Origin: Microcoleus sp. FACHB-61
GTDB taxonomy: Bacteria > Cyanobacteriota > Cyanobacteriia > Cyanobacteriales > Microcoleaceae
Direction: 5' to 3'
NCBI GenBank assembly: GCA_014695295.1
Contig: JACJNY010000022.1
Location: forward strand, 105,537-169,536
DNA length: 64,000 nt
The notes under the pieces were generated by a model. That model was not told the DNA's origin, did not search any database, and saw only the letters and a program-made list of their open reading frames with translations. The position numbers and the translations under genes were made by a program. This document shows positions 36,202-45,611 of this stretch, piece after piece; positions within the stretch are counted from its first letter, which is position 1, and every line of letters starts with the position of its first letter.

Positions 36202-37381
36202 GGGTGCATCTCACTTGGGCCAATACATCAAATTGAAAGTTGACCGTTGAGATCAGCACAGCGAAGAGCAAGGAATTAGGAAACGTTCTCAATATTCCAT
36301 TGCGCTGCCGATATTTTCACCCTTAATCCAATGCGTTTAATTGTTGATTTAACTGTTCCCGAACCTATCGAACTTATGGATTCTTCTTTGTAGTATTGGT
36401 AATTGATTATTCGGCAGCGATGGCTCTCTAAATAATTGCAGAAGCTTTTAAATGCTTGACATTTAAAGTCTTTAAATTAATTTATAACTTCATCAAGTTT
36501 GCCTTGCCATAACATATTTCCTGCTGATTTTAATCGTTTTATTGAACCCCCTACCTTGTAGAGATTTTCTTTCAGATGATACCAATCTAAGATTTCTTGT
36601 GTTTGTTCATTATCTCCAATTTCTTTAAATATGTTCCCAATCCCGGCATGACCATCTCCTCGGCAATACATAGGGTGTAGTAATTTTTGGCTATTAGTCC
36701 CATCAATTAAATCTTGATTATTTTGAAAAAATGCGGCCGAATAAACATTATCTAAACACACGGCTTTATAGTCTTTCCAGTAACACCTCTCACCCTTGGT
36801 TTCCTTGCGTAGTCTGACTTTCCCGCCATCCAATGTGATTTCTTTGACTCCTTCTTTAGATGTAGGCAATTTAAATTATTGTCGATTGACTAATCTTTGT
36901 AATGTACTGTGAGAAATTTTGCTACCCGTAAATTTTTCCAAATCTTTTTCTGCCATTTGATAAGATTCGTTGGCACTGATTAAAAGACAGCATTGTTCCA
37001 TCAGTGGACTAAATTGACTGTAAGCTTTTAAGCCAAAATATTTTGCCTGATTGTCGGTAATGTCGAGCGAGCCGACTATTGATTTTATTTTTCGGGGTTT
37101 TCCTGTTTGAATTCCTGATACTGCTGAAAAAAAAAGCTAGCTAGTTCTGGACCAACTTCTTCTAACATTTTATGACAAACTGATTTTTCTATACTTTCAA
37201 AACTTTTTAACTCGGTTGGATCTGTATTTCTGTAAAGAATGGATGCTGCCGCTTTTAAGTGGGCTTTTAGCTGTTGTTGGTCTGATAATGTCATTTTATT
37301 TACCTCATCTTTATTTGAGGATTTTACTAGCTTTTTCATTTTAACTCTTTTGTGACCCATTCGCAAAAGTGAGATGCACCC
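36202..37381 (-). mobile_element. ISKra4-family insertion sequence, copy B, with degenerate transposase
   Basis: Perfect inverted ends: GGGTGCATCTCACTT (36202-36216) and AAGTGAGATGCACCC (37367-37381). The leftward transposase is broken into pieces: LSDQQQLKAHLKAAASILY from 37294, a frameshift after PEK (37085), FGLKAYSQFSPLMEQCC, a stop near 36880, then KEITLDGGKVRLRKETKGERC, HPMYCRGDGHAGIGNIF, ILDWYHLKENLYKVGG, and a final SIGSG part. It lies exactly at the truncation point of copy A. Confidence 0.8.
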
Positions 37382-37736
37382 AACTTCTCCTTGTGAACTC
37401 TGAGATCAGTCTAAACCTTATACTCTACTTCAATGTCAAGGGGTGTATGTCGTCACCAACGAGGGGAGGATAGTGTCAGCAATCAAGTTCCCAAAGGCGG
37501 CTCCATCGGCATAGGCTGGCGGCGTGTCGGTGATTTCTGCTAAGGATAGGGCAAATTGTCGATCGCATAATTGAGTTTAATTTCGTTCTTCAACCCAACC
37601 TCCAAAGAGTTCACTATATGTTTGTAATAGTAATCGCCAATGAGCGCAATAAAGCACCTGGGTAAGGACACAACAATGTTGTATCCCTACTGCGTTGTAG
37701 GCAATTGAGAATTGCTATATTTATCCTAGTAACTAC
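37382..37736. other. Intergenic spacer after the IS cluster
   Basis: No gene. A palindrome GGACACAACAATGTTGTATCC lies near 37660-37680, a common dispersed hairpin. No remains of the missing half of ISKra4 copy A are found here. Confidence 0.5.
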
Positions 37737-39038
37737 TTAAGGCTTTGGTTTCTTCACATCAACAGTTTTCGGCTTAGGCGCCGGAGTGCGCGGATAAAAC
37801 TTAAACTTATTGAGCGCAGCACTTGCCGCTTTAGCCACACCGCTATCTGTATCTCGCAAAGCTTTTTGTAGCAGCGGAATCACTTTTTCAGACTTAATCA
37901 TTGCTAGTGCTTCCACAGCAGCTTCGCGCACATCCGGGTGAACATCTAGAGCTAATTTTCCCAAGGTTTCTATTGCTCGCTGCCCTTCAGCTCTCAGAGC
38001 ATTAGCAGCAGCCATTTGACCTAAACCAGACGCTGCAAACTTGCGGGTTTCTTTATCCTGACTTTGAACACATCCCATCAACTGCGCCACCGAATAGCTT
38101 GGTGCTTGTCTGGCAATTGGAAGCTGTTGTTCGGCTTCTGGTTGATGTAAATCAATTGATTGGGACTCCGAAAAATCTGTGTAATTTAACTCTTCTTCAA
38201 CTTCTGTTTGATTTAACTCACTTGACTGTTCCTGCCAAACTTCTTGTTGTGGTAAACCTTCTTCAAATTCTGTTGAATTTAACTGACTGAACTGCTGCTC
38301 CGGGACTTCTTCTTGTTGTACATTACTCTCGTACTGCTCTTGCAAAGACCTGATAGTAGCTTGCATCTGAGCTTCGTGAGCTTTCAACTGCTCGTGAGCC
38401 GCTTGCAACTGAGTCTCGTATTGCTCTTGCAAAGCCTGCATATTTAACTGCATCTCAACCTCGCGGTTCTGATATTCCTCGGCCGTTTGCCTCAAGCGAA
38501 TTTCGTGTTCATCTTGCAGGTTTTGCAAATGTTGCTCCATCTGAGCTTGATAATTTAGATGCAATTCGTCAGCAACTCTGAGTAAATGATGTTCGTGTTC
38601 TGCTTGCAAAGATTGTATATTTTGCTGCATCCTAGCATTGTTAGCGGCTTCTAGTTCCTCGCTGATTTGTCGCCGCAGCTCATGCTCGTTTGCGCCAACA
38701 ACTTGTTGAAGCTGACTGTCGCGTTCGGCCTGAACTTGCTTGAGCTGATTTTCGTATTGATTCGCAACTTGTTTAAGCTGATTTTCGTATTGGGTAGTAA
38801 CTTGTCTGAGTAAATTTTCGTGTTCGATAGTAGCTTTTCTAAGCTGATTTTCCCGTTCTCCTTGCTGAGATTCGACAGCTTGTCGCACGCGAGACATCTG
38901 AGCTAATTCTATTTCCTCAGTAATTCTGCGAGTTTGCTGCAAGTATTCTTGTTTTTGCTTGTTTAACCGCTTTTCCACCAACCAGTAAGCAACTGCTATC
39001 CCTGCCAAAAAACCTACGATCGCCCCTATAATACCCAC
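37737..39038 (-). CDS. Membrane-anchored coiled-coil protein with C-terminal HEAT repeats
   Basis: 433 aa. One N-terminal membrane helix (IIGAIVGFLAGIAVAYWLV), a long Gln/Glu-rich coiled coil (about residues 25-250) with repeated YENQLKQV-type heptads, an acidic linker, then two HEAT-like repeats (KETRKFAASGLGQMAAANAL, HPDVREAAVEALAMIKSEKVI, DTDSGVAKAASAALNKF) and a Pro/Lys tail. HEAT repeats mediate protein contacts, so it is probably a scaffold at the membrane. No catalytic motif is seen. Confidence 0.75.
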   Translation of the reverse strand: MGIIGAIVGFLAGIAVAYWLVEKRLNKQKQEYLQQTRRITEEIELAQMSRVRQAVESQQGERENQLRKATIEHENLLRQVTTQYENQLKQVANQYENQLKQVQAERDSQLQQVVGANEHELRRQISEELEAANNARMQQNIQSLQAEHEHHLLRVADELHLNYQAQMEQHLQNLQDEHEIRLRQTAEEYQNREVEMQLNMQALQEQYETQLQAAHEQLKAHEAQMQATIRSLQEQYESNVQQEEVPEQQFSQLNSTEFEEGLPQQEVWQEQSSELNQTEVEEELNYTDFSESQSIDLHQPEAEQQLPIARQAPSYSVAQLMGCVQSQDKETRKFAASGLGQMAAANALRAEGQRAIETLGKLALDVHPDVREAAVEALAMIKSEKVIPLLQKALRDTDSGVAKAASAALNKFKFYPRTPAPKPKTVDVKKPKP

Positions 39039-39083
39039 AACTGAGATCCTCCCGACAAAATAGTTATGCTGGACTTTTTACAT

Positions 39084-39662
39084 TTAACCATACAGCCTCC
39101 TGTAACCGCCCAGTAGCAGCAGCCAGCCTGTCACTGCCAGCCAGTGAACCGCCACCGCAGGCCAGATAGAACCGCTTTGCAGGTATGCGATGGAACACGC
39201 AACTCCCAAAATTGCCGCCAGCAGCAAAAACACTGGATTCATAAAGGTCGATCGACCAACCGGGTAAAAAGTCAGCGCGTTCAGCGGGTGGTAAACTACA
39301 AAAACCGCCAAACTCGCGCATCCCCAAAACCACAGCATTAAGCCAGAAGCATTCTCGAACGGATGTGGCAGCATTAACACCCGGAACAATAATTCCTCGG
39401 TGATGCCGGGACTTAACAAACAGCCAATGAGCACTCCCACAATTGTACGCCGAGAGGTTTGCACGTCTACTTTTAGAAATCCCGACCAAAAACCCACGGA
39501 AAGAGCGATCGAAGTGTAAACCAGCGCGAGCATAGCTGCAACCAGCCAATCAGTGAAATCGGGAATAGTTGAAAAAGCTAGGGTGACGCGGCGTATCAGG
39601 AATCCCGGCAGTGCCATCGCACTAAAATTTAACATAATCAAACTGATCCTTAAAATTTTCAA
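39084..39662 (-). CDS. CPBP-family intramembrane metalloprotease-like protein
   Basis: 192 aa with five or six membrane segments. The family signature is SPGITEELLFRVLMLP near residues 87-102, with the paired Glu and the Arg that follows three residues later, then VVYHPLNALTF with a His and AVAVHWLAV with the second His near residue 173. CPBP/Abi proteins cleave or process prenylated or peptide substrates in the membrane. Divergent from acylphosphatase with 32 bases between starts. Confidence 0.8.
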   Translation of the reverse strand: MKILRISLIMLNFSAMALPGFLIRRVTLAFSTIPDFTDWLVAAMLALVYTSIALSVGFWSGFLKVDVQTSRRTIVGVLIGCLLSPGITEELLFRVLMLPHPFENASGLMLWFWGCASLAVFVVYHPLNALTFYPVGRSTFMNPVFLLLAAILGVACSIAYLQSGSIWPAVAVHWLAVTGWLLLLGGYRRLYG

Positions 39663-39694
39663 ACAGATGTTAGCAGTAAGTTGAGCCGTTTATT

Positions 39695-40009
39695 ATGCAA
39701 AACCAATCATTGCCGCCCGTCAGAGTCCGCGTTTTTGTTTCGGGATTAGTTCAAGGAGTAGGATTCCGATATTCAACGAGGAATCAAGCAAAGTATTTCG
39801 GCCTGGGCGGCTGGGTGAGAAATCTCCCCGATGGGCGCGTCGAGGCTGTCTTTGAAGGATCTAAAAAAGCTGTGGAAGAAATGATTAGTTGGTGCCGCCG
39901 CGGCCCCAGCGGTGCTACGGTTAGTGAGTTGGTTTTGGAATACGAAGACCCGGAGGGCGATTCCCTTCAAGATAGCTCAGCTTCACGTACTTTTGAGATC
40001 CGCCGATAA
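39695..40009 (+). CDS. acyP: Acylphosphatase
   Basis: 104 aa small cytosolic enzyme that hydrolyses acyl phosphates. Both signatures are present: VSGLVQGVGFRYSTRNQA with the catalytic Arg and GLGGWVRNLPDGRVEAVFEG with the catalytic Asn. The length and beta-alpha-beta pattern match the family. Confidence 0.93.
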   Translation: MQNQSLPPVRVRVFVSGLVQGVGFRYSTRNQAKYFGLGGWVRNLPDGRVEAVFEGSKKAVEEMISWCRRGPSGATVSELVLEYEDPEGDSLQDSSASRTFEIRR

Positions 40010-40139
40010 AACAATAAAGGGAATAAACTGCGGTTGAAACCGCTCCTGTAGAAACGAGGTCTGCCTTGTATAAGGCAGGCTTGGCTCACGTTGAGTAAAG
40101 AATGAATCGCATAAAAAGCGCGAATTTGGTATTGCCAAT

Positions 40140-40820
40140 TTATCCATGATTAGCAAGTTGACTTAAATTAGCGAACAACTGAGCAACTTTGGTCAAATCT
40201 TTATCTCCCGGCGCTATTTCTACGCCGCTAGACAGGTCAACACCGCTGAAGTTATTGCCGATCGCGCTATCAATTGCATTTAAAACATTATCCGCTGTTA
40301 AACCGCCCGCCAGCAGCCAAGGACACTGCGGTCTAAACTCTGCTAACATCATCCAGTCGATCGTTTTTCCAGTACCGCCGAGTTGATGGGGATGGTAAGC
40401 ATCGAGCAGTAAAGTATCGACACGAACAGCGTAAATAGCCGCAGTCTCTAGAGTTTCAGGAGTCTTAACTCTCAAAGCTTTGATAATTTCAATTCCCGGC
40501 AAAAACTCCCGCAGCCGATCGCAATATTCCGGCGTTTCATCTCCGTGCAACTGCACTCCGCTTAAATTTGACTCTGCCGTTACTTGACATATATTTTCTA
40601 TTGTGGTATTAGCAAAAACGCCGATGCGATCGACATTTGGCGGCAACTGCTCGACAATGAGGCGAATAGTTTCTGGGCTGACATAGCGGGGGGAAGCCGG
40701 CACGCAGATAAACCCCAAAGCCTGGGCTCCCAAGCGGGCGATCGCAATTCCTTGGTCTAATTTAGTGATTCCGCAAATTTTAACCCGCACTCTTCCTCCT
40801 CGGTTCCGCAGTTGTATCAA
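40140..40820 (-). CDS. trpF: Phosphoribosylanthranilate isomerase
   Basis: Third step of the tryptophan branch: converts N-(5-phosphoribosyl)anthranilate to the carboxyphenylamino-deoxyribulose phosphate. TIM barrel with [14 protein letters not shown] (catalytic Cys), [45 protein letters not shown] (catalytic Asp) and the C-terminal phosphate site [10 protein letters not shown] and GVDLSSGVE. Started at the ATG (226 aa); an internal GTG at VRVKICG is a possible shorter start. Single gene, as usual for trpF in cyanobacteria. Confidence 0.94.
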   Translation of the reverse strand: MIQLRNRGGRVRVKICGITKLDQGIAIARLGAQALGFICVPASPRYVSPETIRLIVEQLPPNVDRIGVFANTTIENICQVTAESNLSGVQLHGDETPEYCDRLREFLPGIEIIKALRVKTPETLETAAIYAVRVDTLLLDAYHPHQLGGTGKTIDWMMLAEFRPQCPWLLAGGLTADNVLNAIDSAIGNNFSGVDLSSGVEIAPGDKDLTKVAQLFANLSQLANHG

Positions 40821-40923
40821 AATATCAACGGATTGTTAACTATTAAAACAAATCTTAGTTTAATGCAAACCGCTTTTTATAATCTTGGAAATCAATTTAT
40901 CTGTGAAATCAGGAGATAAGAAC

Positions 40924-41208
40924 GTGATCGACTCATCTTTGCTGTTAGCCGTACAATCTACCGCGCCCTCAACGCCTGAGTGGTCGCCAATGGTAGGACT
41001 TACAATGATTTTATGCAATTTGCTGGCGATCGCGATCGGCTACTACGGGATCTCCAAGCAAAACCGAGGCAAGGGCCCAGCTTTACCCCTTGCAGTACCT
41101 GGAATGTTCAAAGGCTTCGGCATACCAGAATTGCTGGCAACAACCAGCTTCGGCCACTTGCTGGGAACCGGAGTAATCTTGGGCTTGGGTAGCGCCGGAG
41201 TTCTGTAA
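40924..41208 (+). CDS. psaK: Photosystem I reaction centre subunit PsaK
   Basis: Two-helix peripheral subunit of photosystem I, involved in antenna contacts. 94 aa from a GTG at 40924: AGGAG sits 9 bases upstream and the product opens with SSLLLAVQSTAPSTPEWSP, the usual beginning of PsaK. An ATG at 40885 would add 13 residues not seen in the family. It continues MVGLTMILCNLLAIAIGYY and ends FGHLLGTGVILGLGSAGVL, both typical. Confidence 0.92.
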   Translation: MIDSSLLLAVQSTAPSTPEWSPMVGLTMILCNLLAIAIGYYGISKQNRGKGPALPLAVPGMFKGFGIPELLATTSFGHLLGTGVILGLGSAGVL

Positions 41209-41288
41209 AAATCAGGGGAAAGGCAAAGGCAAGGGGTAGAAAAGATATAATAGAAACTCTTTCTTGCTCCCCTTTCCCAGGAAACTTC

Positions 41289-42485
41289 ATGCAGACAGGT
41301 TGGCGAATCGGCTCTTTATTTGGCATCCCCCTACTTATAGATTATTCGTGGTTTATAATTTTAGCCTTAGCAACCCGCGAATACGCCAGCAGTTACCGCC
41401 TGTGGGGGCCTGCGCTCTCCTGGAGTGCGGGGTTAGCAATAGCTCTGCTGCTGTTTGCTTCCGTACTCTTGCACGAACTGGGACACAGCTTGGCGGCGAT
41501 ATCGCAAGGGATTAAAGTTAATTCTATTACCTTATTCTTATTTGGCGGAGTAGCTTCGATCGACTCGGAATCAAAAACTCCGGGTCAAGCTTTTCAAGTA
41601 GCTATTGCCGGCCCTCTCGTCAGCTTTGCGGTGTTTTTAATCCTCGGTTTGGGTTCTCAAGTTCTTCCGCCGAAAAGTTTGCTGGCAATTGTCACCGAAA
41701 GGGTAGCACTAATCAATCTCGTTTTGGGATTATTTAACTTAATTCCCGGTCTGCCTTTGGACGGAGGACAAGTTTTAAAAGCAGCAATTTGGAAAATCAC
41801 TGGCTCTCGATTTGCCGGCGTTCGCTGGGCGGCAAAAACAGGACAAGTTTTAGGTTGGCTGGGTGTTGCTTTGGGTCTGAGTTTATGCTTGTTAGCGCGC
41901 GAGTACGGTGGCTTGTGGATTGCGCTGATCGGCGGATTTGGCATTCGCAATGCCACTGCTTATAGCAGATTGACTTCACTGCAAGAAGCCCTGCTCAAAA
42001 TTAAAGCCAGCGATGCGATGAGCCGCGAGTTTCGAGTTGTAGATGCAGATTTGACTCTGCGAGAATTTGCCGATCGATATTTGTTAGAAGTCAATCCGTT
42101 TCCATTTTACATTGCTGCGACCAACGGCCGGGATTTGGGGTTAGTGTCGATCGACGATATCCGGTTCACAGAACGCAGTCAGTGGCAAGTTCAGACTTTG
42201 CACAACATTTTGAAACCCCTGGGAAAAACCCCCACAGTCTCCGAAAAAGCATCCCTTGCAGAAGTAATTAACAGCATGGAAGCCCGTCAACTGCCCCGAA
42301 TCATCGTCCTCTCGCCGATTGGTTCAGTAGCGGGGACGATCGATCGGGGTGACGTGGTTAAAGTTTTAGCAAAATATCTCAAACCCCAGATTTCCGAAGC
42401 CGACATCAAGCGCAGCAAAGAAGAAAACAGCTATCCGCAGGGATTGCAATTAAGTGCGATCGCCAAAACCGCACAAGAAAACTAA
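41289..42485 (+). CDS. Site-2 protease family (M50) metalloprotease with CBS-like domain
   Basis: 398 aa. Intramembrane zinc protease. Catalytic HELGH lies at residues 62-66 in the second membrane helix and LPLDGGQVLKA near residue 157 provides the third metal ligand. About six membrane helices; the C-terminal 170 residues (SDAMSREFRVVDADLTLRE, VSEKASLAEVINSMEARQLPRIIVL) form a paired CBS-like region that binds adenine nucleotides in related proteins. Such proteases cut transmembrane regulators; the substrate is unknown. Confidence 0.88.
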   Translation: MQTGWRIGSLFGIPLLIDYSWFIILALATREYASSYRLWGPALSWSAGLAIALLLFASVLLHELGHSLAAISQGIKVNSITLFLFGGVASIDSESKTPGQAFQVAIAGPLVSFAVFLILGLGSQVLPPKSLLAIVTERVALINLVLGLFNLIPGLPLDGGQVLKAAIWKITGSRFAGVRWAAKTGQVLGWLGVALGLSLCLLAREYGGLWIALIGGFGIRNATAYSRLTSLQEALLKIKASDAMSREFRVVDADLTLREFADRYLLEVNPFPFYIAATNGRDLGLVSIDDIRFTERSQWQVQTLHNILKPLGKTPTVSEKASLAEVINSMEARQLPRIIVLSPIGSVAGTIDRGDVVKVLAKYLKPQISEADIKRSKEENSYPQGLQLSAIAKTAQEN

Positions 42486-42566
42486 AAATTGGGCATCGGC
42501 AATGGGCATTAGTGATAAGTTAAGATGTAGCACACTTTGTCACTCAGGGTTCAAACATTAAATTTT

Positions 42567-44516
42567 ATGCCCAAATTCTTTAAGAGAATTTCTCATAGAT
42601 TGGGGGAGGGACGTTGGAAAAACTTAACTTATTTCTTCCCCTACCCTGACTTGCAACCTCTTGCTATTATCTGGATTGTCGTGACGGGAGCTCTATTGGG
42701 AGTGCGGCATTTAGGCGGGTTGCAGCCACTAGAATTAAATGCTTTCGACCTGATGGTGCAGTTGCGACCAGATCCGGGCCCTGACCGCAGGTTGCTGATA
42801 GTGACCATCACCGAGCAGGATATTGATACTATTGAAAAATGGCCAATTTCCGATCGCACTTTAGCAAAAGCGATCGCAGAAATAGCGCGTCTTGAACCCA
42901 CAGCTATTGGCCTAGATATGCTTCGCACGACTCCCTACGAACCGGGTAATGCAGAATTAGCAACTCAACTGAAAAACCCCAAAGTATTTCCCATTACCTT
43001 CATCAGCGACTCAGAGTACGATCGAGTGCAGCCACCTCCCAACATACCAGACAAGCGGGTAGGATTTAACGATTTAGTCGTCGATCCAGACCGTATAGTG
43101 CGTCGCAATTTGATGTCTGTTAGCGATGGTAAAAAGACGTTTTATTCATTGTCAACTAGGCTAGCTTTTGCATATTTTGATAGGAACAAAATAAATTATA
43201 AAGCCACAGAAAAAAATGAATTTTTGGTAGATAAAACAGTATTTTCCAAGTTGCAATCAAACTCAGGAGGTTATCAGAACATTGATGCCCAAGGCTATCA
43301 AATATTGCTAAATTACCGCTCTCCTAAAAATATAGCAGAGACAGTGACGCTAACTCAAGTTTTGGAGGGCAAAGTTGACCCCAAATGGGTAAAAAATAAA
43401 ATAGTCTTAATCGGCGTTACAGCCCGAACTGTAAAAGATATTTTTTTTACCCCTTACAGCGCAACTAAAAACGGTAATATCCCGACGCCTGGGGTATTAA
43501 TTCACGCAACGGCTACCAGCCAAATTCTCAGTGCAGTTTTAGACGGCAAAGGGCTATTTTGGTATTGGGAGGAATGGCAAGAAATTCTATGGATCGCTGT
43601 TTGGAGTGCCGTGGGCGGCTGTTTAGCTTGGCGGCTAGAAAAATCGCTGAATTTGATCGCGATCGCGCTCGCAGCTTGCGGCTCATTATTCGGATTCACC
43701 TTTTTCCTCTTCATGCAACAGGGGTGGATACCTCTAATCACTCCAGCCCTGGGACTTTTAATCACCGCAGGAGTCGCAGTCACCTATAAATACGAGCAGT
43801 CGAGGCAACAGCAAGGGATTGTGATGAAATTATTAGGACAACAAACTTCACCGGCGATCGCAAATGCCTTGTGGAAAGAACGCGTCCATCTGCTCGAATC
43901 AGGGTTATTGCCAGGGCAAAAAGTTACTGCTACGATCATCCTCACCGACTTGCAGGGTTTTAGTACAATCTCCGAAAAACTAGCGCCAGAAGTGGTAATG
44001 AGTTGGTTAAATGAGTATTTATCAGCAATGGCCCAAGAAGTCCAAGCACATCAAGGCGTGATTAATAAATTTACCGGAGATGGAATGCTGGCAGTATTTG
44101 GCGTACCCATTCCCCGCACTACCGCAGAAGAAATTGCAGAAGATGCTCGCCTCGCCGTATCTTGCGCTCTAGCTATAAGTTCGCGCTTGCCACAAATGAA
44201 TCAAAATTGGCTCGATCGCGGTTTACCATCCGCGAAAATGCGAGTAGGAATCTTTACAGGGCCTGTTATGGTAGGTAGTTTGGGAGGCACAACCCGTTTA
44301 GAATATGGAGTGATCGGCGACAGCGTAAATATTGCCTCTCGGCTGGAAAGCTGCGCAAAGGATCGGCAAGAGGACACTTGCCGGATATTGATTGCAGAAG
44401 AAACCTTACTGCATCTGGCAGACAAATTTGACGTAGAATCTTGGGGACCTTTACCGTTAAAAGGCAGGGAACAAAAAGTTAATGTCTACCGCGTTTTGGG
44501 AATGAAAAAAAAGTAA
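42567..44516 (+). CDS. CHASE2-domain adenylate cyclase
   Basis: Membrane sensor and class III cyclase that makes cAMP. 649 aa from the ATG at 42567; a TTG 30 bases upstream is less likely. One membrane helix (IIWIVVTGALLG) precedes the extracytoplasmic CHASE2 domain (about residues 60-330, VTITEQDIDTIEKWPISDRTLAKAI). Three more helices follow, then the catalytic domain (about 440-640) with metal-binding LTDLQGFSTI, INKFTGDGMLAVFG, and substrate-contact YGVIGDSVNIASRLE. The Lys in NKF and Asp in GDS predict ATP specificity. Followed within 27 bases by a DUF928 gene. Confidence 0.9.
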   Translation: MPKFFKRISHRLGEGRWKNLTYFFPYPDLQPLAIIWIVVTGALLGVRHLGGLQPLELNAFDLMVQLRPDPGPDRRLLIVTITEQDIDTIEKWPISDRTLAKAIAEIARLEPTAIGLDMLRTTPYEPGNAELATQLKNPKVFPITFISDSEYDRVQPPPNIPDKRVGFNDLVVDPDRIVRRNLMSVSDGKKTFYSLSTRLAFAYFDRNKINYKATEKNEFLVDKTVFSKLQSNSGGYQNIDAQGYQILLNYRSPKNIAETVTLTQVLEGKVDPKWVKNKIVLIGVTARTVKDIFFTPYSATKNGNIPTPGVLIHATATSQILSAVLDGKGLFWYWEEWQEILWIAVWSAVGGCLAWRLEKSLNLIAIALAACGSLFGFTFFLFMQQGWIPLITPALGLLITAGVAVTYKYEQSRQQQGIVMKLLGQQTSPAIANALWKERVHLLESGLLPGQKVTATIILTDLQGFSTISEKLAPEVVMSWLNEYLSAMAQEVQAHQGVINKFTGDGMLAVFGVPIPRTTAEEIAEDARLAVSCALAISSRLPQMNQNWLDRGLPSAKMRVGIFTGPVMVGSLGGTTRLEYGVIGDSVNIASRLESCAKDRQEDTCRILIAEETLLHLADKFDVESWGPLPLKGREQKVNVYRVLGMKKK

Positions 44517-44543
44517 ATAAATAGCCGCTATACCTAAACATTC

Positions 44544-45338
44544 ATGAAGCCAATGAAAAAAATTACTAAGTTTATCATCCACCTGACATCAATCACAGCG
44601 GTAGTATCAATCGTCACACTTAACATTTCCCAATTTGCAGTTGTGGGACAGCCGGAGATACCGCTGCAGCCGGGCAGGCCACGCACTGAACCGGGAGGGC
44701 CGCGCTTCGTTCAGCCCCGTGAAGATATAGACGATCGCCCCCCCACTCAACCGGGACGGCCTGTGCGCGGTGGCTGCGCGAGCATTAGTCAGCTAGGTCT
44801 CACAGCCTTAGTGCCTAAAAATAAGATCGGACGGACTGTTTTCGACTATCCAACATTCTTTTTCTACTTGCCTCAAACAGAGGCGGAAGTAGCCGAATTT
44901 ATCCTACTAGATCCAAGCGGCAAGCAGATTTATAAACAGGATCTCACAATTAGCAATTTATCAGGGGTGATCGGCGTTAGTATCCCCACTAACAAAAATG
45001 TGCCGCCCTTGGAAGTAGGCAAAAGTTACACTTGGAATTTTACACTGATTTGCGACTCTCAAGACCGATCGAGCGATCAGATCGAAAGCGGTGTTGTACG
45101 GCGAGTTGAACTCAGTGCAGATATCCGCAATCAATTAGATCAGGCAGATCCGCGCGAGAAAACGGTTATTTATGCTAAAAATGGGATTTGGCAAGATGCC
45201 CTCAGCACCCTAGCTGCCGCTCGCCGCGATCAACCTAATGATACAGCGCTCAAGGCTGATTGGGAAAGCTTGCTGGATTCAGTGACATTGGGCAAAATTG
45301 CCAAAGAGCCGATCGTCCAAACTAAGCCACAGCCATAA
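44544..45338 (+). CDS. DUF928 family secreted protein
   Basis: 264 aa with an N-terminal signal (IIHLTSITAVVSIVTLN), a Pro/Gly/Arg-rich linker (residues 38-75) and a DUF928 domain (GRTVFDYPTFFFYLPQTEAEVAEFILLD, YTWNFTLICDSQDRSSDQIESGVVRRVEL). The family is abundant in cyanobacteria and often follows CHASE2 cyclase or kinase genes, as here. Function unknown; likely periplasmic and related to sensing by the CHASE2 domain. Confidence 0.85.
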   Translation: MKPMKKITKFIIHLTSITAVVSIVTLNISQFAVVGQPEIPLQPGRPRTEPGGPRFVQPREDIDDRPPTQPGRPVRGGCASISQLGLTALVPKNKIGRTVFDYPTFFFYLPQTEAEVAEFILLDPSGKQIYKQDLTISNLSGVIGVSIPTNKNVPPLEVGKSYTWNFTLICDSQDRSSDQIESGVVRRVELSADIRNQLDQADPREKTVIYAKNGIWQDALSTLAAARRDQPNDTALKADWESLLDSVTLGKIAKEPIVQTKPQP

Positions 45339-45474
45339 GCTGTACAGCATTTAAATTTAACTTTTCTGGAGTCGGAGCAACGGCCCACAAGAGTTTTAAT
45401 AAAAATAAGTGTACAAATTTTTAACTGGTATCAGTAACAGCCAATATGGTCGTTCCACAACAAAGAATTTTTAT

Positions 45475-45580
45475 GGTGGAACGGCCATCTTGGCTGTTCC
45501 AAAGTTCCAAAAAGGCGGTATACCCCACAATAATTATCCCAGAAATATGTGGAACGGCCATCTGGGCTGTTCCGAAAAGG
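45475..45580. repeat. Pair of GGAACGGCCATC palindromes
   Basis: GGAACGGCCATC followed by TTGGCTGTTCC near 45479-45501 and again (TGGGCTGTTCC) near 45551-45573. Each is an imperfect hairpin of the dispersed cyanobacterial type; the copies are 72 bases apart. Confidence 0.7.
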
Positions 45581-45611
45581 TGGCAGGAAAGCCCGCCGCC
45601 AAATATGCAGG

